NCBI RefSeq assembly: GCF_913055835.1
Contig: NZ_CAJXKQ010000010.1
Span: 53,223 to 117,222 of the forward strand
Reading direction: 5' to 3'
From: an uncultured Marinobacter sp.
Lineage (GTDB): Bacteria; Pseudomonadota; Gammaproteobacteria; Pseudomonadales; Oleiphilaceae
Length of the DNA stretch: 64,000 bases
How positions within the stretch are numbered: position 1 is the stretch's first letter; the number at the start of each line of letters is the position of its first letter. The notes under the pieces are model-generated. The model had not been told where the DNA came from. It was given only the letters and a program-made list of their open reading frames with translations, and did no database searches. Made by a program: the position numbers and the translations under genes. Shown here in pieces: positions 24,546 through 36,483 of this stretch.

Positions 24546-25493
24546 TTACCGGCGTTTGTAGAATCCCGGGTCGTTCTCATCCGGTCGGGTCTTGAAGCGC
24601 CGATGCATCCACAGATATTGATCCGGAGCGCGCCGCACTTCCCGCTCGATAGTCTGATTGATCAGTGTTGCATCCTGAAGATCATCGCCACTGGGAAAGT
24701 TCTCAAGCGCAGGGTGGAAGTAAATGTCGTAACCTGGTCCATCGTCACGCCGGAAATGACTGAACGGAACCACCTTGCAGCCGCTGCGCTCTGCAATTCT
24801 GGACGTGGCGGTAATCGTGCCCGCCGGTATTCCGAAGAAGGGCGCAAACACAATGTCCTTGCGACCGTAATCCTGATCGGTGGCATACCAGACTGCGCGG
24901 TTTTTCTTCAGGCTGCGAAAAAGACCCCGCAGGTCTCTGGCGCCCAGCACGGTGCCATAGCGGCGCTCCCGGGCTCTCGTCATTACCGCGTTCATCAGCG
25001 GGTTGTTATGATCCCGCTGCATGACATCTGCTTCGATGAACTGGGTTACAAGGCTCCCGCCCAGATCCAGAGTGCTGTAGTGGCCTCCCAGTAATAAGAC
25101 GCCTTTGCCGCCGGCCAGGGCCTGTTCGAAGTGCTCAAGGCCGTGCACTTGCGTGATGCCTGTCAGCTTGGCCGGATCACGAAACCAGGCAATGCCCAGT
25201 TCCAGTAGACCAATGCCATTGGCAATAAACGCTTTCCGAACCAGCGCAGACTGCTGGGCGGCCGTGAGTTCCGGGAAGCACAGGCGAATGTTCACCTCGG
25301 CAATGTGCCGCCGACTGCTCGCCAGGTGGAATGCCAGCAATCCGGCCAGCTTGCCCAGCCACCACTGAAGGCGTATGGGCAGCCGGGACACGCACCACAT
25401 CAAGGTAATTCCCAGCCAGGTGGGCCACCAGCGGGGATGGCGGTAGGCCGAGTAATCCGTATTTCGCGGTAATTTGCGGTATTTCTTTTTCAC
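24546..25493 (-). CDS. lpxL: LpxL-type lipid A late acyltransferase
   Basis: LpxL adds a secondary acyl chain to Kdo-lipid A at the inner membrane using acyl-ACP. The N-terminus HPRWWPTWLGITLMWCVSRL is the family anchor and HX4D is present as GGHYSTLDLGG (about residue 135). DQDYGRKDIVFAPFFGIPAG and the C-terminal YLWMHRRFKTRP and FYKRR complete the match. GTG at 25493 gives 315 residues with AGGA upstream; a TTG 15 codons earlier has no site. It is divergent from waaA, the enzyme that makes its substrate. Confidence 0.88.
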   Translation of the reverse strand: MKKKYRKLPRNTDYSAYRHPRWWPTWLGITLMWCVSRLPIRLQWWLGKLAGLLAFHLASSRRHIAEVNIRLCFPELTAAQQSALVRKAFIANGIGLLELGIAWFRDPAKLTGITQVHGLEHFEQALAGGKGVLLLGGHYSTLDLGGSLVTQFIEADVMQRDHNNPLMNAVMTRARERRYGTVLGARDLRGLFRSLKKNRAVWYATDQDYGRKDIVFAPFFGIPAGTITATSRIAERSGCKVVPFSHFRRDDGPGYDIYFHPALENFPSGDDLQDATLINQTIEREVRRAPDQYLWMHRRFKTRPDENDPGFYKRR

Positions 25494-25614
25494 GTAAAGC
25501 GGGTCCTGCCAAGTCGGAATTGATCGACGGAGGCACAATGGCCCAAGCGATCAATCGGAAGCAAATCAATAGGTTTTGCGATATGATAGCGCACTGTTTT
25601 GCCCGGAGTCCTGT

Positions 25615-26868
25615 GTGCTGCAATTTATCTATTCCCAGCTTATTCGCTTGATTCTGCCGTTCATCCTGCTGCGTTTGTGGTGGAACGGACGTCGAGCTCC
25701 GGATCTCAGGCGTAACTGGTACCAGCGTCTGGGCATTGTGCCTCGGGCGAGCGGCACGGTTGTGTGGGTTCATGCCGTTTCGGTCGGTGAAACCATAGCG
25801 GCTGCCCCCATGGTGCGGCGCCTGCTGGCCCGGAACCCGGGTATCACTATCCTCATGACAGCCATGACCGACACCGGCCTGGCCCAGGCGCGCAAAATGT
25901 TCGGTGATCAGGTGCAATACGCCTATGCACCCTATGACACTCCAGGTGCTATCCGACGCTTCCTGGACAGGGCCAATCCCCGGATACTGGTTATCATGGA
26001 GACGGAAATCTGGCCGAACATGATTCGCCAGTGTCGGGCCCGTCGGGTTCCTGTGTTTCTGATCAACGCCCGCCTGTCTGAGCGATCCGCCAGAGGGTAC
26101 GAGCGTATTCGCGGCCTTGCCGCTCCTATCATGCGCAGTATCAGCTGGGTTGCCGCCCAGGCCGAAAAAGACGCTGAGCGGTTCCGACGAATAGGCGTTG
26201 CACCTGCCAAAGTAGCCGTCACGGGTAGCGTAAAGTTTGACGTGGATATCCCGGAGGATGTGCGGGCATCGGCCTTGACGCTTCGGCGAAAGCTGGCGGG
26301 CCGGCCGGTCTGGATTGCGGGAAGCACCCACGGCAGCGAGAACGATCAACTACTTGTGGCTCATGAACAAGTGTTGCAAGAACACCCGGATGCGCTGCTT
26401 ATCCTGGTGCCGAGACACCCCGACCGTTTTGAGCCAGTGGCAGAAAAAGCGGTGAAGGAAGGGCTTACACTGGCCCGTCGCTCCCGAGGAGACGACCCCG
26501 CACAGGCCCAGGTGTATCTGGGCGACACCATGGGGGAGTTAATGATGCTTTACGGAGCGAGTGATCTGGCCTTCGTTGGCGGCTCGTTGATCGAGCGCGG
26601 TGGTCACAACCCCCTCGAACCCGCCGGGTGGGGGATTCCGGTATTTTCAGGCCCTTACATTTTCAATTTCGAGACAATCTACCAGCGTCTGCTGGACGAC
26701 CGGGGCGTAAAGCTGGTTGCCGATGCGGATGAGCTGGCCGCCCACGTGTCTTCGCTGTTTAGTGACGAACAAGAGCGTGAAGCGATTGGCCGCAGGGCGC
26801 TGGAGGTTGTGAACAAGAACCGGGGCGCTCTCGACAAGGTGGTCGACGGTATTATCGAACGGGTCTGA
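25615..26868 (+). CDS. waaA: Kdo transferase WaaA (KdtA)
   Basis: WaaA (GT30) transfers Kdo from CMP-Kdo to the lipid A precursor on the cytoplasmic side of the inner membrane. An N-terminal anchor (about 5-20) is followed by WVHAVSVGETIAAAP, METEIWPN, NARLSERSARGYER, VTGSVKFDV, AGSTHGSEND, LVPRHPDRF, GGSLIERGGHNPLEPA and PYIFNFETIYQRL. GTG at 25615 is preferred because CGGAG lies upstream, giving 417 residues against 425 in E. coli. A TATGAT -10-like hexamer lies at 25582-25587. Presence of a Kdo kinase in the same locus suggests it may add only one Kdo, but sequence alone does not decide this. Confidence 0.94.
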   Translation: MLQFIYSQLIRLILPFILLRLWWNGRRAPDLRRNWYQRLGIVPRASGTVVWVHAVSVGETIAAAPMVRRLLARNPGITILMTAMTDTGLAQARKMFGDQVQYAYAPYDTPGAIRRFLDRANPRILVIMETEIWPNMIRQCRARRVPVFLINARLSERSARGYERIRGLAAPIMRSISWVAAQAEKDAERFRRIGVAPAKVAVTGSVKFDVDIPEDVRASALTLRRKLAGRPVWIAGSTHGSENDQLLVAHEQVLQEHPDALLILVPRHPDRFEPVAEKAVKEGLTLARRSRGDDPAQAQVYLGDTMGELMMLYGASDLAFVGGSLIERGGHNPLEPAGWGIPVFSGPYIFNFETIYQRLLDDRGVKLVADADELAAHVSSLFSDEQEREAIGRRALEVVNKNRGALDKVVDGIIERV

Positions 26869-26916
26869 CCGGCTCTGGGGAAAGGTGAGCGCGAGCCCGC
26901 AGGCCCGCCCTTACTG

Positions 26917-28299
26917 TCACTGGGTCGGGTCGTCCAGTGTTTCTTCTTCGTTTGCCAGCGCCTCGATGCCCGGGGCGGCGGCGCTCAGCCAGTTGTTCAG
27001 CTCGATCAAGTCCTGGGGGCTCAGGGTGCCGGCTGCCTGTTTCAGCTGAAGGGAGTTGATCACATAGTCGTAGCGAGCGTTAGCGTAATCTCTCAGCGCA
27101 ACATAATAGGCTCGCTCCGCATCCAGCACTTCCACGATGTTCCGGGTTCCTACTTCGTATCCGGCCCGGGTGGCGTCCAGTGCGCTGCGGCGGGAAACGA
27201 TGGTCTGCTCCAGTGCCGAGGCGGTTTCAACGTTATTGTTTACCGTCAGGAACAGGCTTCTCGTATTTACGCGAACATCGCGGCGAACGGTGTTTAGCGA
27301 CTGCTCGGCAACGGTTACCAGCGAGCGCTGCTGGCGGACGCCTGCCTGTGTGCCACCACCACTGTACAGCGGCACATTCAAGGTGAGGCCGATGGTCCCG
27401 CGTGTGGTGGTGCCATCCTGCTGACTGGTGATGGGCGCGTTGGCGGCGTCAATGCCGCTGAGGTCCGTTTTCCCATAGGATGCGTTCAAGTCCACCGTCG
27501 GGTAGTGGCCGGCCTTGGCTTCACGAAGTCCGGCCTCGTTCGCATTCAGCTCGTACAGGGCGGACTGGATGGACCAGTTCTGCTCCAAAGCAGTTGCTTC
27601 CCAGGCTGACGGGTCCATCGGATCCGGGCGACCAAGGGGGAAGTTCTGGCGCAGGTTGTCCAATTCCTCCGCGTACTCGCCGGTCAGTCGGGCCAATTGC
27701 TCCCGGGCTACGTTGAGCTGGTTTTCGGCAGCAATCCGCTGGCTCTTGCTGTCGTCGTAGCTGGCCCGCGCCTCGTAGACTTCGGTAATGGCAATCAGAC
27801 CCACATCAAAGCGTTCCTGGGCTTGTTCGTACTGGCGCTGGATAGCGGCCTCTGTTGCCCGTGCGGTGGTGACGGTATCTCTGGCTCTCAGCACGTTGAA
27901 GTAGGCGGTTGCCACATCCAGGATCAACTGCTGCTGGGCCAGGTTGTATTCTGCCCTGGCAGACTCCGTCTGGAACTTGCTGGCATCGTAGCGGAACCAG
28001 GCGTCGGCCCGGAACAGTGGCTGGGTAAGCTGAACACCGTAATTCAGCTCCCGGTAGCTGGTGTCCTGGTTGGGACCGTCCACATCAATGTAATTGCCCT
28101 CACCAAAGGCACCGATCTGGGGAAGCAATGCGCTCTGGCTGACATCGCTTGCCGCCTGTTGGGCTTCAAAGCTTGCCCGGGCTGCGGCAATACCGGAGTC
28201 GTAGGAAAGTGCTTTCTCATAGGTCTCGACCAGATCCATGGAAAGAGCGGGCTGTGCCGCCATGAGGCCAATTAGTCCGGAAAGCAATTGCTTCTTCAT
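26917..28299 (-). CDS. tolC: TolC-family outer-membrane efflux channel
   Basis: The 460-residue product has a Sec signal peptide (1-20, ending ALS) and two Outer Membrane Efflux Protein repeats forming the trimeric beta-barrel and periplasmic helical tunnel. Visible features are LPQIGAFGEGNY, YGVQLTQPLFRADAW and the repeat-2 equivalents LNVPLYSGGGTQAGVRQQ, GYEVGTRNIVEVLDAERAYY and SLQLKQAAGTLSPQDL. It is the outer-membrane exit duct for tripartite pumps and type I secretion. AGGAGATAG precedes the ATG. It is divergent from thiC, beside nudF-yqiB-cpdA as in other gammaproteobacteria. Confidence 0.94.
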   Translation of the reverse strand: MKKQLLSGLIGLMAAQPALSMDLVETYEKALSYDSGIAAARASFEAQQAASDVSQSALLPQIGAFGEGNYIDVDGPNQDTSYRELNYGVQLTQPLFRADAWFRYDASKFQTESARAEYNLAQQQLILDVATAYFNVLRARDTVTTARATEAAIQRQYEQAQERFDVGLIAITEVYEARASYDDSKSQRIAAENQLNVAREQLARLTGEYAEELDNLRQNFPLGRPDPMDPSAWEATALEQNWSIQSALYELNANEAGLREAKAGHYPTVDLNASYGKTDLSGIDAANAPITSQQDGTTTRGTIGLTLNVPLYSGGGTQAGVRQQRSLVTVAEQSLNTVRRDVRVNTRSLFLTVNNNVETASALEQTIVSRRSALDATRAGYEVGTRNIVEVLDAERAYYVALRDYANARYDYVINSLQLKQAAGTLSPQDLIELNNWLSAAAPGIEALANEEETLDDPTQ

Positions 28300-30569
<2,270 letters not shown>

Positions 30570-30630
30570 ACTTGAAGTAATACCCAAGTAAAGGCTATCG
30601 TTCCAAGTCGATTCAACGACCGGACAAAAA

Positions 30631-31248
30631 ATGGCCAAACCGTTCCAGTTCAAAGCCAACGACGTAACAGTCGAAAAACGTGAAACCGTCTTCCAGGGCT
30701 TCTTCCGCATGGATAAGCTCTGGTTGACCCACCCGCGTTTTGATGGCCGGGACATGCCCGTATTCACACGTGAGCTCTTCATTCGTGGTGATGCCACCTG
30801 CGTGCTGCCCTACGATCCGGAACGGGACGAAGTGGTTCTGCTGGAGCAATTCCGCCTTGGTGCGCTGGGCCGCGACCAGTCGCCGTGGCTGCTGGAGCTC
30901 GTAGCCGGTATGAACGAAGATGGTGAGAGTCCGGAAGAGGTGGCGCAGCGGGAAGGCCAGGAAGAGGCCGGTCTTACCTTTGAACCACTGGAAAAAGTCT
31001 GCGATTACCTGGTGTCCCCGGGCGGCAGCACCGAGATGATTCACCTGTACTGTGGCCGGGTGAGTACCGAAGACGCTGGCGGGCTCTATGGCATGGAGCA
31101 TGAGCACGAGGACATACGTGCCCATGTTGTCTCGTCGGACGATGCCATAGCGATGATCCACGATGGCCGCATCAATAACGCGGCCGCCATTATTGCCCTC
31201 CAATGGCTCGAACTGAATCGGGCCCGTTTGAAGAGAGAGTGGCAGTGA
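30631..31248 (+). CDS. nudF: ADP-ribose pyrophosphatase (Nudix hydrolase)
   Basis: The Nudix box is complete: GMNEDGESPEEVAQRE followed by GQEEAGL (residues about 93-115), within a 205-residue protein of the NudF subfamily, which also shows FIRGDATCVLPYDPERDEVV and SPGGSTEMIHLYCG. It hydrolyses ADP-ribose to AMP and ribose 5-phosphate. It starts the nudF-yqiB-cpdA gene group kept near tolC in many gammaproteobacteria. Only 61 bases separate it from thiC and no terminator is obvious. Confidence 0.93.
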   Translation: MAKPFQFKANDVTVEKRETVFQGFFRMDKLWLTHPRFDGRDMPVFTRELFIRGDATCVLPYDPERDEVVLLEQFRLGALGRDQSPWLLELVAGMNEDGESPEEVAQREGQEEAGLTFEPLEKVCDYLVSPGGSTEMIHLYCGRVSTEDAGGLYGMEHEHEDIRAHVVSSDDAIAMIHDGRINNAAAIIALQWLELNRARLKREWQ

Positions 31249-31262
31249 TGGGTGAGTGGACC

Positions 31263-31733
31263 ATGAAACCCAGGCGGTACGTTCCGGATCTCAGGCAACT
31301 TGGTGCCCTGTGTGATGGGAACTATCAGCGGCTTCGGAAGCTGCGGCAACTGGAAGTAGACGGCAAGCCCGTCTGCGAATTCGAGCTCCACCGTGAAAAC
31401 CATTACCTGGGGCGCGTTCGGATTCAGGTGCTCCAGACCGCCAGATTCACTGAAACCCTGCTGCTTGAGCAGGTCCACAATTCCGGACGCTGGCTCAATA
31501 ATCCTCAAATGACCGTGCGGGTTTACCACGATGCCACTATGGCAGAAGTGATCAGCTGTTACCGTGATCGCCAGATAGCCCCGGTTAATGATTACCCCAA
31601 TCGCTTTATGCACCATCCCGACGAGAAGGTTCAGGTCAACGGTTTCCTTGCCGATTGGCTGGATTACTGTCTTCGGTTTGGTCACCTACCCATGGAGCAT
31701 GCCGCCTGGTCTGCAGGTGAAGGCGTCGATTGA
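31263..31733 (+). CDS. DUF1249 family protein (YqiB-like)
   Basis: The 156-residue protein aligns with E. coli YqiB by eye: RRYVPDLRQLGALCDGNYQRL, NNPQMTVRVYHDATMAEVIS, DYPNRFMHHPDEK and VNGFLADWLDYCLRFGHLP. The function of YqiB is not established. Start 31263 gives MKPRRYVPDL, matching the family, with GGTGAG upstream; an ATG at 31248 overlapping the nudF stop is also possible. Its fixed place between nudF and cpdA suggests a link to nucleotide turnover, which is inference. Confidence 0.88.
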   Translation: MKPRRYVPDLRQLGALCDGNYQRLRKLRQLEVDGKPVCEFELHRENHYLGRVRIQVLQTARFTETLLLEQVHNSGRWLNNPQMTVRVYHDATMAEVISCYRDRQIAPVNDYPNRFMHHPDEKVQVNGFLADWLDYCLRFGHLPMEHAAWSAGEGVD

Positions 31734-31924
31734 GACGGCTCATCCCGTACTAAAGTGGTGTGGCTATGGCTCTACGATGTGCCATAGTTGTCAAAAATTG
31801 CAATATTTCGCCAACGTCTGGCCAGAATGTGACTCCGGTTCGATTCCAAAGTGATAAATCCGCGAACCGGCGTCGTACACTTGGTTTAACACGACGTATT
31901 GCCAGTGAGTAGATCCAGAAAGCC

Positions 31925-32731
31925 ATGACCATAAAGGAACAAGCCCGGCCACTGCGGGTACTGCAGCTGACTGATCCCCACCTGATGGCGAGTGCCGATG
32001 GAGACCTGTTGGGCGTCAAAACCCGGGAAAGCCTGCAGGCGGTTATTGCCGAAGTGCTGAAGGTTCACGGCCAGCCGGATCTCATTCTGGCTACCGGGGA
32101 TCTTGCCCAGGACGGCTCTGTGGAGGCCTACCGTGTGTTTGGCGAGAGCCTGAAAGTATTTCCCTGCCCGTCCGTCTGGATTGCCGGCAACCATGATCAT
32201 GCGGCCAACCTGGTGCAAGTCGCTGGCGAGTATGATGCCCGTGACCGGCATATTATCAGGGGGGGCTGGCAGTTCATTATGCTGGACTCCTCCGTGCCCG
32301 GTAAGGTTTTCGGAGCTTTACCCGATTCAGAGCTGGATTTCCTTGCCCGGACCCTGGAGCAGCACCCGGATGTGCCCGCGGTCGTTGCCTTGCATCACCA
32401 TCCGGTCGATATCGGTTCTGACTGGATGGAAAAAATAGGGCTTACCAACCGGGATGCGTTCTGGCAGGTGGTCGATCGTTTCCCTCAGGTCCGGATCGTG
32501 TTGTGGGGGCATATTCACCAGGAGCATGAGCGCGAACGTAACGGCGTGCAACTGCTGGCCACACCGTCCACCTGTATCCAGTTTACCTCCGGTTCCAGCA
32601 AGTTTTCGGTTGAGGATCTTCCTCCTGGCTACCGTTGGCTTGAATTCCACGACTCCGGGGACTTCACCACGGAAGTCCGCCGGGCCAGAGATTTCCAGTT
32701 CGAGCTGGATCAGAACAGCTCGGGCTATTGA
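31925..32731 (+). CDS. cpdA: 3',5'-cyclic AMP phosphodiesterase CpdA
   Basis: This is a class III metallophosphoesterase. Metal ligands are at D17 and H19 (LTDPHL), followed by [29 protein letters not shown] and [10 protein letters not shown], which fits CpdA. It would lower cAMP and so dampen CRP/Vfr-dependent control. A 191-base gap separates it from the YqiB-like gene. The gap holds a small hairpin (CTATGGC 31764-31770 with GCCATAG 31781-31787) and no clear promoter. The 3' end overlaps the convergent metE gene by 7 bases. Confidence 0.92.
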   Translation: MTIKEQARPLRVLQLTDPHLMASADGDLLGVKTRESLQAVIAEVLKVHGQPDLILATGDLAQDGSVEAYRVFGESLKVFPCPSVWIAGNHDHAANLVQVAGEYDARDRHIIRGGWQFIMLDSSVPGKVFGALPDSELDFLARTLEQHPDVPAVVALHHHPVDIGSDWMEKIGLTNRDAFWQVVDRFPQVRIVLWGHIHQEHERERNGVQLLATPSTCIQFTSGSSKFSVEDLPPGYRWLEFHDSGDFTTEVRRARDFQFELDQNSSGY

Positions 32732-35004
32732 AGGCTTGCCCGTAGTTCCCTAGCCGCAGCGACCATGCTTCTCAACGCGGGAACCACCTCCTCCCACTGG
32801 CGAGTTTTCAGGCCACAGTCAGGATTAACCCAAAGCCGCTCCGCCGGTATCCGCTCTGCTGCTTTCACCATCAATGATCGGATCTGCTCGCTGTCCGGAA
32901 TGTTGGGTGAGTGTATGTCATAGACCCCGGGACCGATGTCGTTCGGATACTGGAAGCCACGGAAGGCATCGAGAAGCTCCATGTCAGAGCGTGAGGTCTC
33001 GATAGTGATGACATCCGCATCCATTCGGGCGATGGCTTCAATAATGTCGTTGAATTCCGAGTAGCACATGTGGGTGTGGATCTGGGTTTCGTCGCGAACG
33101 CCATTTGCAGCAATCCGGAAGGCTTCGATGGCCCATTCCAGGTAGTCGTTCCAATCGGACCGCCGCAGTGGCAGGCCCTCTCGCAGGGCGGCTTCATCGA
33201 TCTGGATAATGCCGACACCGTCAGCTTCCAGGTCAAGCACTTCCTCCCGAATTGCCAGGGCCAGTTGACGGCAAGTCTCCCGCCGTGGCTGATCGTCCCG
33301 CACAAACGACCAGTTCAGGAGGGTGACGGGGCCGGTCAACATGCCCTTCATGGGCTTTTCGGTGAGTGACTGGGCATAGCGGATCCACTCGACGGTCATG
33401 GCCTTCGGCCGAGAGATATCGCCGAACAGGATGGGTGGTTTTACGCATCGGGAACCATAAGACTGGACCCAGCCAAACTGGCTGAAAGCATAGCCGTCCA
33501 GCTGTTCGCCGAAATACTCGACCATGTCGTTGCGCTCGGCCTCGCCATGGACAAGAACATCGAGCCCGAGGGCCTCCTGCTCCGCGACGCAGCGCTGCAC
33601 TTCCTCCTGAATCCGACGGGTGTAATCCGCCTCTGTCAGCTCGCCCCTGCGGAACTGCAGCCGGGTCTGGCGGATATCCCGGGTCTGGGGAAAAGACCCG
33701 ATGGTGGTAGTAGGGAAGTGTGGTAAACCTAGTTTCTCCTGTTGAATTGCAATGCGCGCGGGGTAAGGGCTTTGCCGCTGACCCAGCGTCGGACTGATGT
33801 CCTCGATGCGTATCTGGACGCAGGCATCATGCACTCGTTCAGACGTTTTCCGGCTGTTTGCGGCTAGAGTCGATTCTGCAAGCTCTTTGCGAACGGCTGC
33901 CCTGCCATGATTCAACGCCTTGGAGAGCGTATTCAGCTCATCCAGCTTTTGAATTGCGAATGCCAGCCAGCTGCGGATTTCCGGGTCCAGCTTCTGTTCG
34001 CTCGTGAGATCGACAGGCACATGCAGCAGCGAGCAGGAGGGCGCAAGCCAGAGACGGTCTCCCAGTTTTTCATAAACCGGTTCCAGCCAATCCAGGGTTT
34101 TCTCCAGATCCGTTCTCCAGATGTTCCGGCCATTAATGACGCCCAGAGACAGCTGCTTGTGCGGAGGCAACCAGTCAGCGACCCGGGCAACTTCCTGCGG
34201 GGCACTGATGGCATCCAGATGCAATCCCGCTACAGGCAACTCACAAGCCAATTGCAGGTTTTCACGCAACTCACCGAAGTAAGTGGTCACCAACAGGTTA
34301 GGCGCGCTGGTTTTAAGGTGGTGGTAGGCCAGTATGAAGGCGTGGCGCCAGTCCGCATCCAGGTCGGTCACCAGGGCGGGTTCGTCTACCTGGACCCAGT
34401 CGACGCCATGTGCGGCGAGCCGGTCCAGAAGTTCTGAGTAAACAGGCAGCAGCAACTCCAGCAGCAAGAGTCGGTTGCTTTGATCTTTGGCCTTGCCCAG
34501 CCAGAGATAGGTGACCGGTCCAATGATCACCGGCTTCGGGGTGAACCCCTGAGACCGGGCCTCTCTGATCTGTTCGATAAGCCGGTCGGCATTGAGCTGG
34601 AAGCGGGTATGCTGATGAAACTCGGGCACGATGTAATGGTAATTGGTGTCGAACCACTTGGTCATTTCCCCCGCCTGGACGCCGCAGCAGGACGATTCCT
34701 GGCCGGAGCGGCCCCGGGCCACCCGAAAATAGCGATCAAGCTCGCTGCCTCCGGTGTCGCCCACCCTCTCGGGCAGATTGCCCAGGGTAAAACTCATATC
34801 CAATACCTGATCGTAAAAGGAGAAGTCGCCCACGGGTACCTGGTCCAGTTGGTGTTGGTTCTGCCAATGCCTGCGCCGAAGATCGGCACCGGTAATCTGC
34901 AGTTCCTCCTCGCTGATCTGGCCTTTCCAGAAGGCTTCCTGGGCAAATTTCAACTCGCGCCGGGCGCCAATACGCGGGAAGCCGAGAGTGTGTGTGGTTA
35001 CCAT
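32725..35004 (-). CDS. metE: Cobalamin-independent methionine synthase MetE
   Basis: MetE transfers a methyl group from methyltetrahydrofolate triglutamate to homocysteine. The 759-residue protein has the N-terminal barrel ([20 protein letters not shown]) and the catalytic C-terminal barrel. Zinc ligands appear at H645 and C647 ([10 protein letters not shown]) and C730 (NPDCGLKTR). GAGGACAC precedes the ATG at good spacing. It is divergent from metR, the expected activator, so homocysteine-responsive control is likely. The stop region overlaps the 3' end of cpdA. Confidence 0.97.
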   Translation of the reverse strand: MVTTHTLGFPRIGARRELKFAQEAFWKGQISEEELQITGADLRRRHWQNQHQLDQVPVGDFSFYDQVLDMSFTLGNLPERVGDTGGSELDRYFRVARGRSGQESSCCGVQAGEMTKWFDTNYHYIVPEFHQHTRFQLNADRLIEQIREARSQGFTPKPVIIGPVTYLWLGKAKDQSNRLLLLELLLPVYSELLDRLAAHGVDWVQVDEPALVTDLDADWRHAFILAYHHLKTSAPNLLVTTYFGELRENLQLACELPVAGLHLDAISAPQEVARVADWLPPHKQLSLGVINGRNIWRTDLEKTLDWLEPVYEKLGDRLWLAPSCSLLHVPVDLTSEQKLDPEIRSWLAFAIQKLDELNTLSKALNHGRAAVRKELAESTLAANSRKTSERVHDACVQIRIEDISPTLGQRQSPYPARIAIQQEKLGLPHFPTTTIGSFPQTRDIRQTRLQFRRGELTEADYTRRIQEEVQRCVAEQEALGLDVLVHGEAERNDMVEYFGEQLDGYAFSQFGWVQSYGSRCVKPPILFGDISRPKAMTVEWIRYAQSLTEKPMKGMLTGPVTLLNWSFVRDDQPRRETCRQLALAIREEVLDLEADGVGIIQIDEAALREGLPLRRSDWNDYLEWAIEAFRIAANGVRDETQIHTHMCYSEFNDIIEAIARMDADVITIETSRSDMELLDAFRGFQYPNDIGPGVYDIHSPNIPDSEQIRSLMVKAAERIPAERLWVNPDCGLKTRQWEEVVPALRSMVAAARELRASLQ

Positions 35005-35060
35005 GATGTGTCCTCTGCCTGGTTCTTTGGTTTGAAAGAAGGGCAGAGTATCCGTCTGAC

Positions 35061-35100
35061 TGAATGAATAATAATGGTATTATTTCAATTTAGAATGAAT
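35061..35100. promoter_or_regulatory. Candidate MetR operator region between metE and metR
   Basis: The divergent intergenic segment is AT-rich and contains TGAA (35061-35064), an ATAAT-GGT-ATTAT inverted repeat (35071-35083), TTCA (35084-35087) and another TGAA at 35095. MetR boxes are TGAA-N5-TTCA. No copy with exact 5-base spacing is seen, so this is a region call rather than a defined site. Confidence 0.35.
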
Positions 35101-35122
35101 TTTGGTCATGTATGGGGCGTCA

Positions 35123-36013
35123 ATGATCGAGAGAAACCATCTGGAGATTCTCAGGGCGGTCAATCAGCAGGGTTCTCTGACGGCGGCGGCCGAGCGCCTG
35201 CACCTGACCCAGTCTGCCCTCAGCCATTCCGTTCGTAAGCTGGAACAGCAGCTGGGTACCGACATCTGGGTGCGGGAAGGGCGGCAGCTCAGGCTCACAC
35301 AGTCTGGTGAGTATTTACTCTCGCTCGCCAATAGGCTGTTGCCGCAGATGGAGCATGCGGAAATGCTGATTGGTCAGTTTGCCAGGGGCCAGCGTGGCAC
35401 GCTGCGGATCGGGATGGAGTGTCACCCTTGCTATCAATGGTTGCTGAAAGTGGTCGGACCCTACCTGGAAGACTGGCCCGGGGTGGATGTGGATGTGAAG
35501 CAGAAATTCCAGTTCGGCGGCATTGGCGCCCTGTTTGGTCATGACATCGATATGCTGGTGACGCCAGACCCCTTGCACCGCCCGGGCCTGGTCTTCGAGC
35601 CGGTGTTCGACTACGAGCAGGTGCTGGTGGTGGCGGCGGACCACGCGCTGGCAAGCAAAGCCTGGGCCGAGCCCGGGGATCTGGAGAAAGAAACCCTGAT
35701 TACCTACCCGGTGGAGATCGAACGCCTGGATATCTACACCAGCTTCCTGTTGCCGGCCCATGCCAGTCCAGCGCGGCATAAAACCATTGAGACCACCGAT
35801 ATCATGCTGCAAATGGTCGCCGCAGGCCGTGGGGTGGCCGCGCTTCCTCGCTGGCTGGTCGAGGATTACGGGGCCCGGATTCCGGTTCGGCCGGTGCAAC
35901 TGGGTGAGGCGGGGATCCCGAAACAGATTTTCCTGGGCCTTCGTGAGCGTGATCGGGATGTGGATTACCTGAATTCGTTCATGAAGCTGGCACGTGAGGT
36001 TCGCTGGAGTTAA
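35123..36013 (+). CDS. metR: LysR-type regulator of methionine biosynthesis MetR
   Basis: The N-terminal winged helix-turn-helix reads MIERNHLEILRAVNQQGSLT, then AAAERLHLTQSALSHSVRKL, matching MetR. The C-terminal ligand-binding domain has LRIGMECHPCYQWLL, DIDMLVTPDPLHRPGL and MVAAGRGVAALPRWLVE. The start at 35123 gives the family-typical MIE; the open frame begins 7 codons earlier with TTG. Homocysteine is the known co-inducer of MetR. Divergence from metE is the classical arrangement. Confidence 0.93.
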   Translation: MIERNHLEILRAVNQQGSLTAAAERLHLTQSALSHSVRKLEQQLGTDIWVREGRQLRLTQSGEYLLSLANRLLPQMEHAEMLIGQFARGQRGTLRIGMECHPCYQWLLKVVGPYLEDWPGVDVDVKQKFQFGGIGALFGHDIDMLVTPDPLHRPGLVFEPVFDYEQVLVVAADHALASKAWAEPGDLEKETLITYPVEIERLDIYTSFLLPAHASPARHKTIETTDIMLQMVAAGRGVAALPRWLVEDYGARIPVRPVQLGEAGIPKQIFLGLRERDRDVDYLNSFMKLAREVRWS

Positions 36014-36059
36014 CGTCTTCAGTTAAACTGCGCAAAAAATTCGTTCAGGAAACCAGACT

Positions 36060-36452
36060 ATGAGTGAGATACCCGCAGATCTGAAATACATTGAGACCCA
36101 TCAGTGGGTTCGCGTGTCCGATGACGGGACGGCGACGGTCGGCATTACCGATTTTGCCCAGGAGCAACTGGGTGATGTGGTTTACATCGGTGTTCCGGAT
36201 GTGGGCGTTACGGTCAACGGTGGCGAGGAGGCCGGTGTGGCAGAGTCGGTCAAGTCGGCGTCGGATGTGTTCAGCCCTGTGACGGGTGAGGTTATCGAGG
36301 TGAATGAGAGCCTCGAGGATGAGCCGGAGAAGGTCAACGAAGACCCCTATGGGGATGGCTGGCTGTACAAGGTGAAGCTGGCGGATGCTGGTGAACTGGA
36401 TGGCCTGATGGACTCCACCGCTTACGCGGAGCATGTGGCTGCCGAGGAATAA
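36060..36452 (+). CDS. gcvH: Glycine cleavage system H protein
   Basis: This lipoyl carrier of the glycine cleavage complex has its lipoylated lysine at K65 in AGVAESVKSASDVFSPVTGE. The N-terminal YIETHQWVRV and C-terminal NEDPYGDGWLYKVK are standard. It has 130 residues, and AGGAAA lies before the ATG. gcvT, gcvP and glyA are not in the window, so it is a detached gene here. A second copy in a gcv operon elsewhere is possible. Confidence 0.95.
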   Translation: MSEIPADLKYIETHQWVRVSDDGTATVGITDFAQEQLGDVVYIGVPDVGVTVNGGEEAGVAESVKSASDVFSPVTGEVIEVNESLEDEPEKVNEDPYGDGWLYKVKLADAGELDGLMDSTAYAEHVAAEE

Positions 36453-36483
36453 TCCCTCGTTTTTTCTTTCTCAGGTCATCTTT

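Noticed and set aside
26869..26916. Terminator between waaA and tolC
   Set aside because: The short convergent gap contains no stem followed by a T run on either strand.
35005..35122. SAM riboswitch or S-box before metE
   Set aside because: No conserved S-box blocks are seen; the gap is short, AT-rich and fits a divergent MetR-controlled promoter pair.
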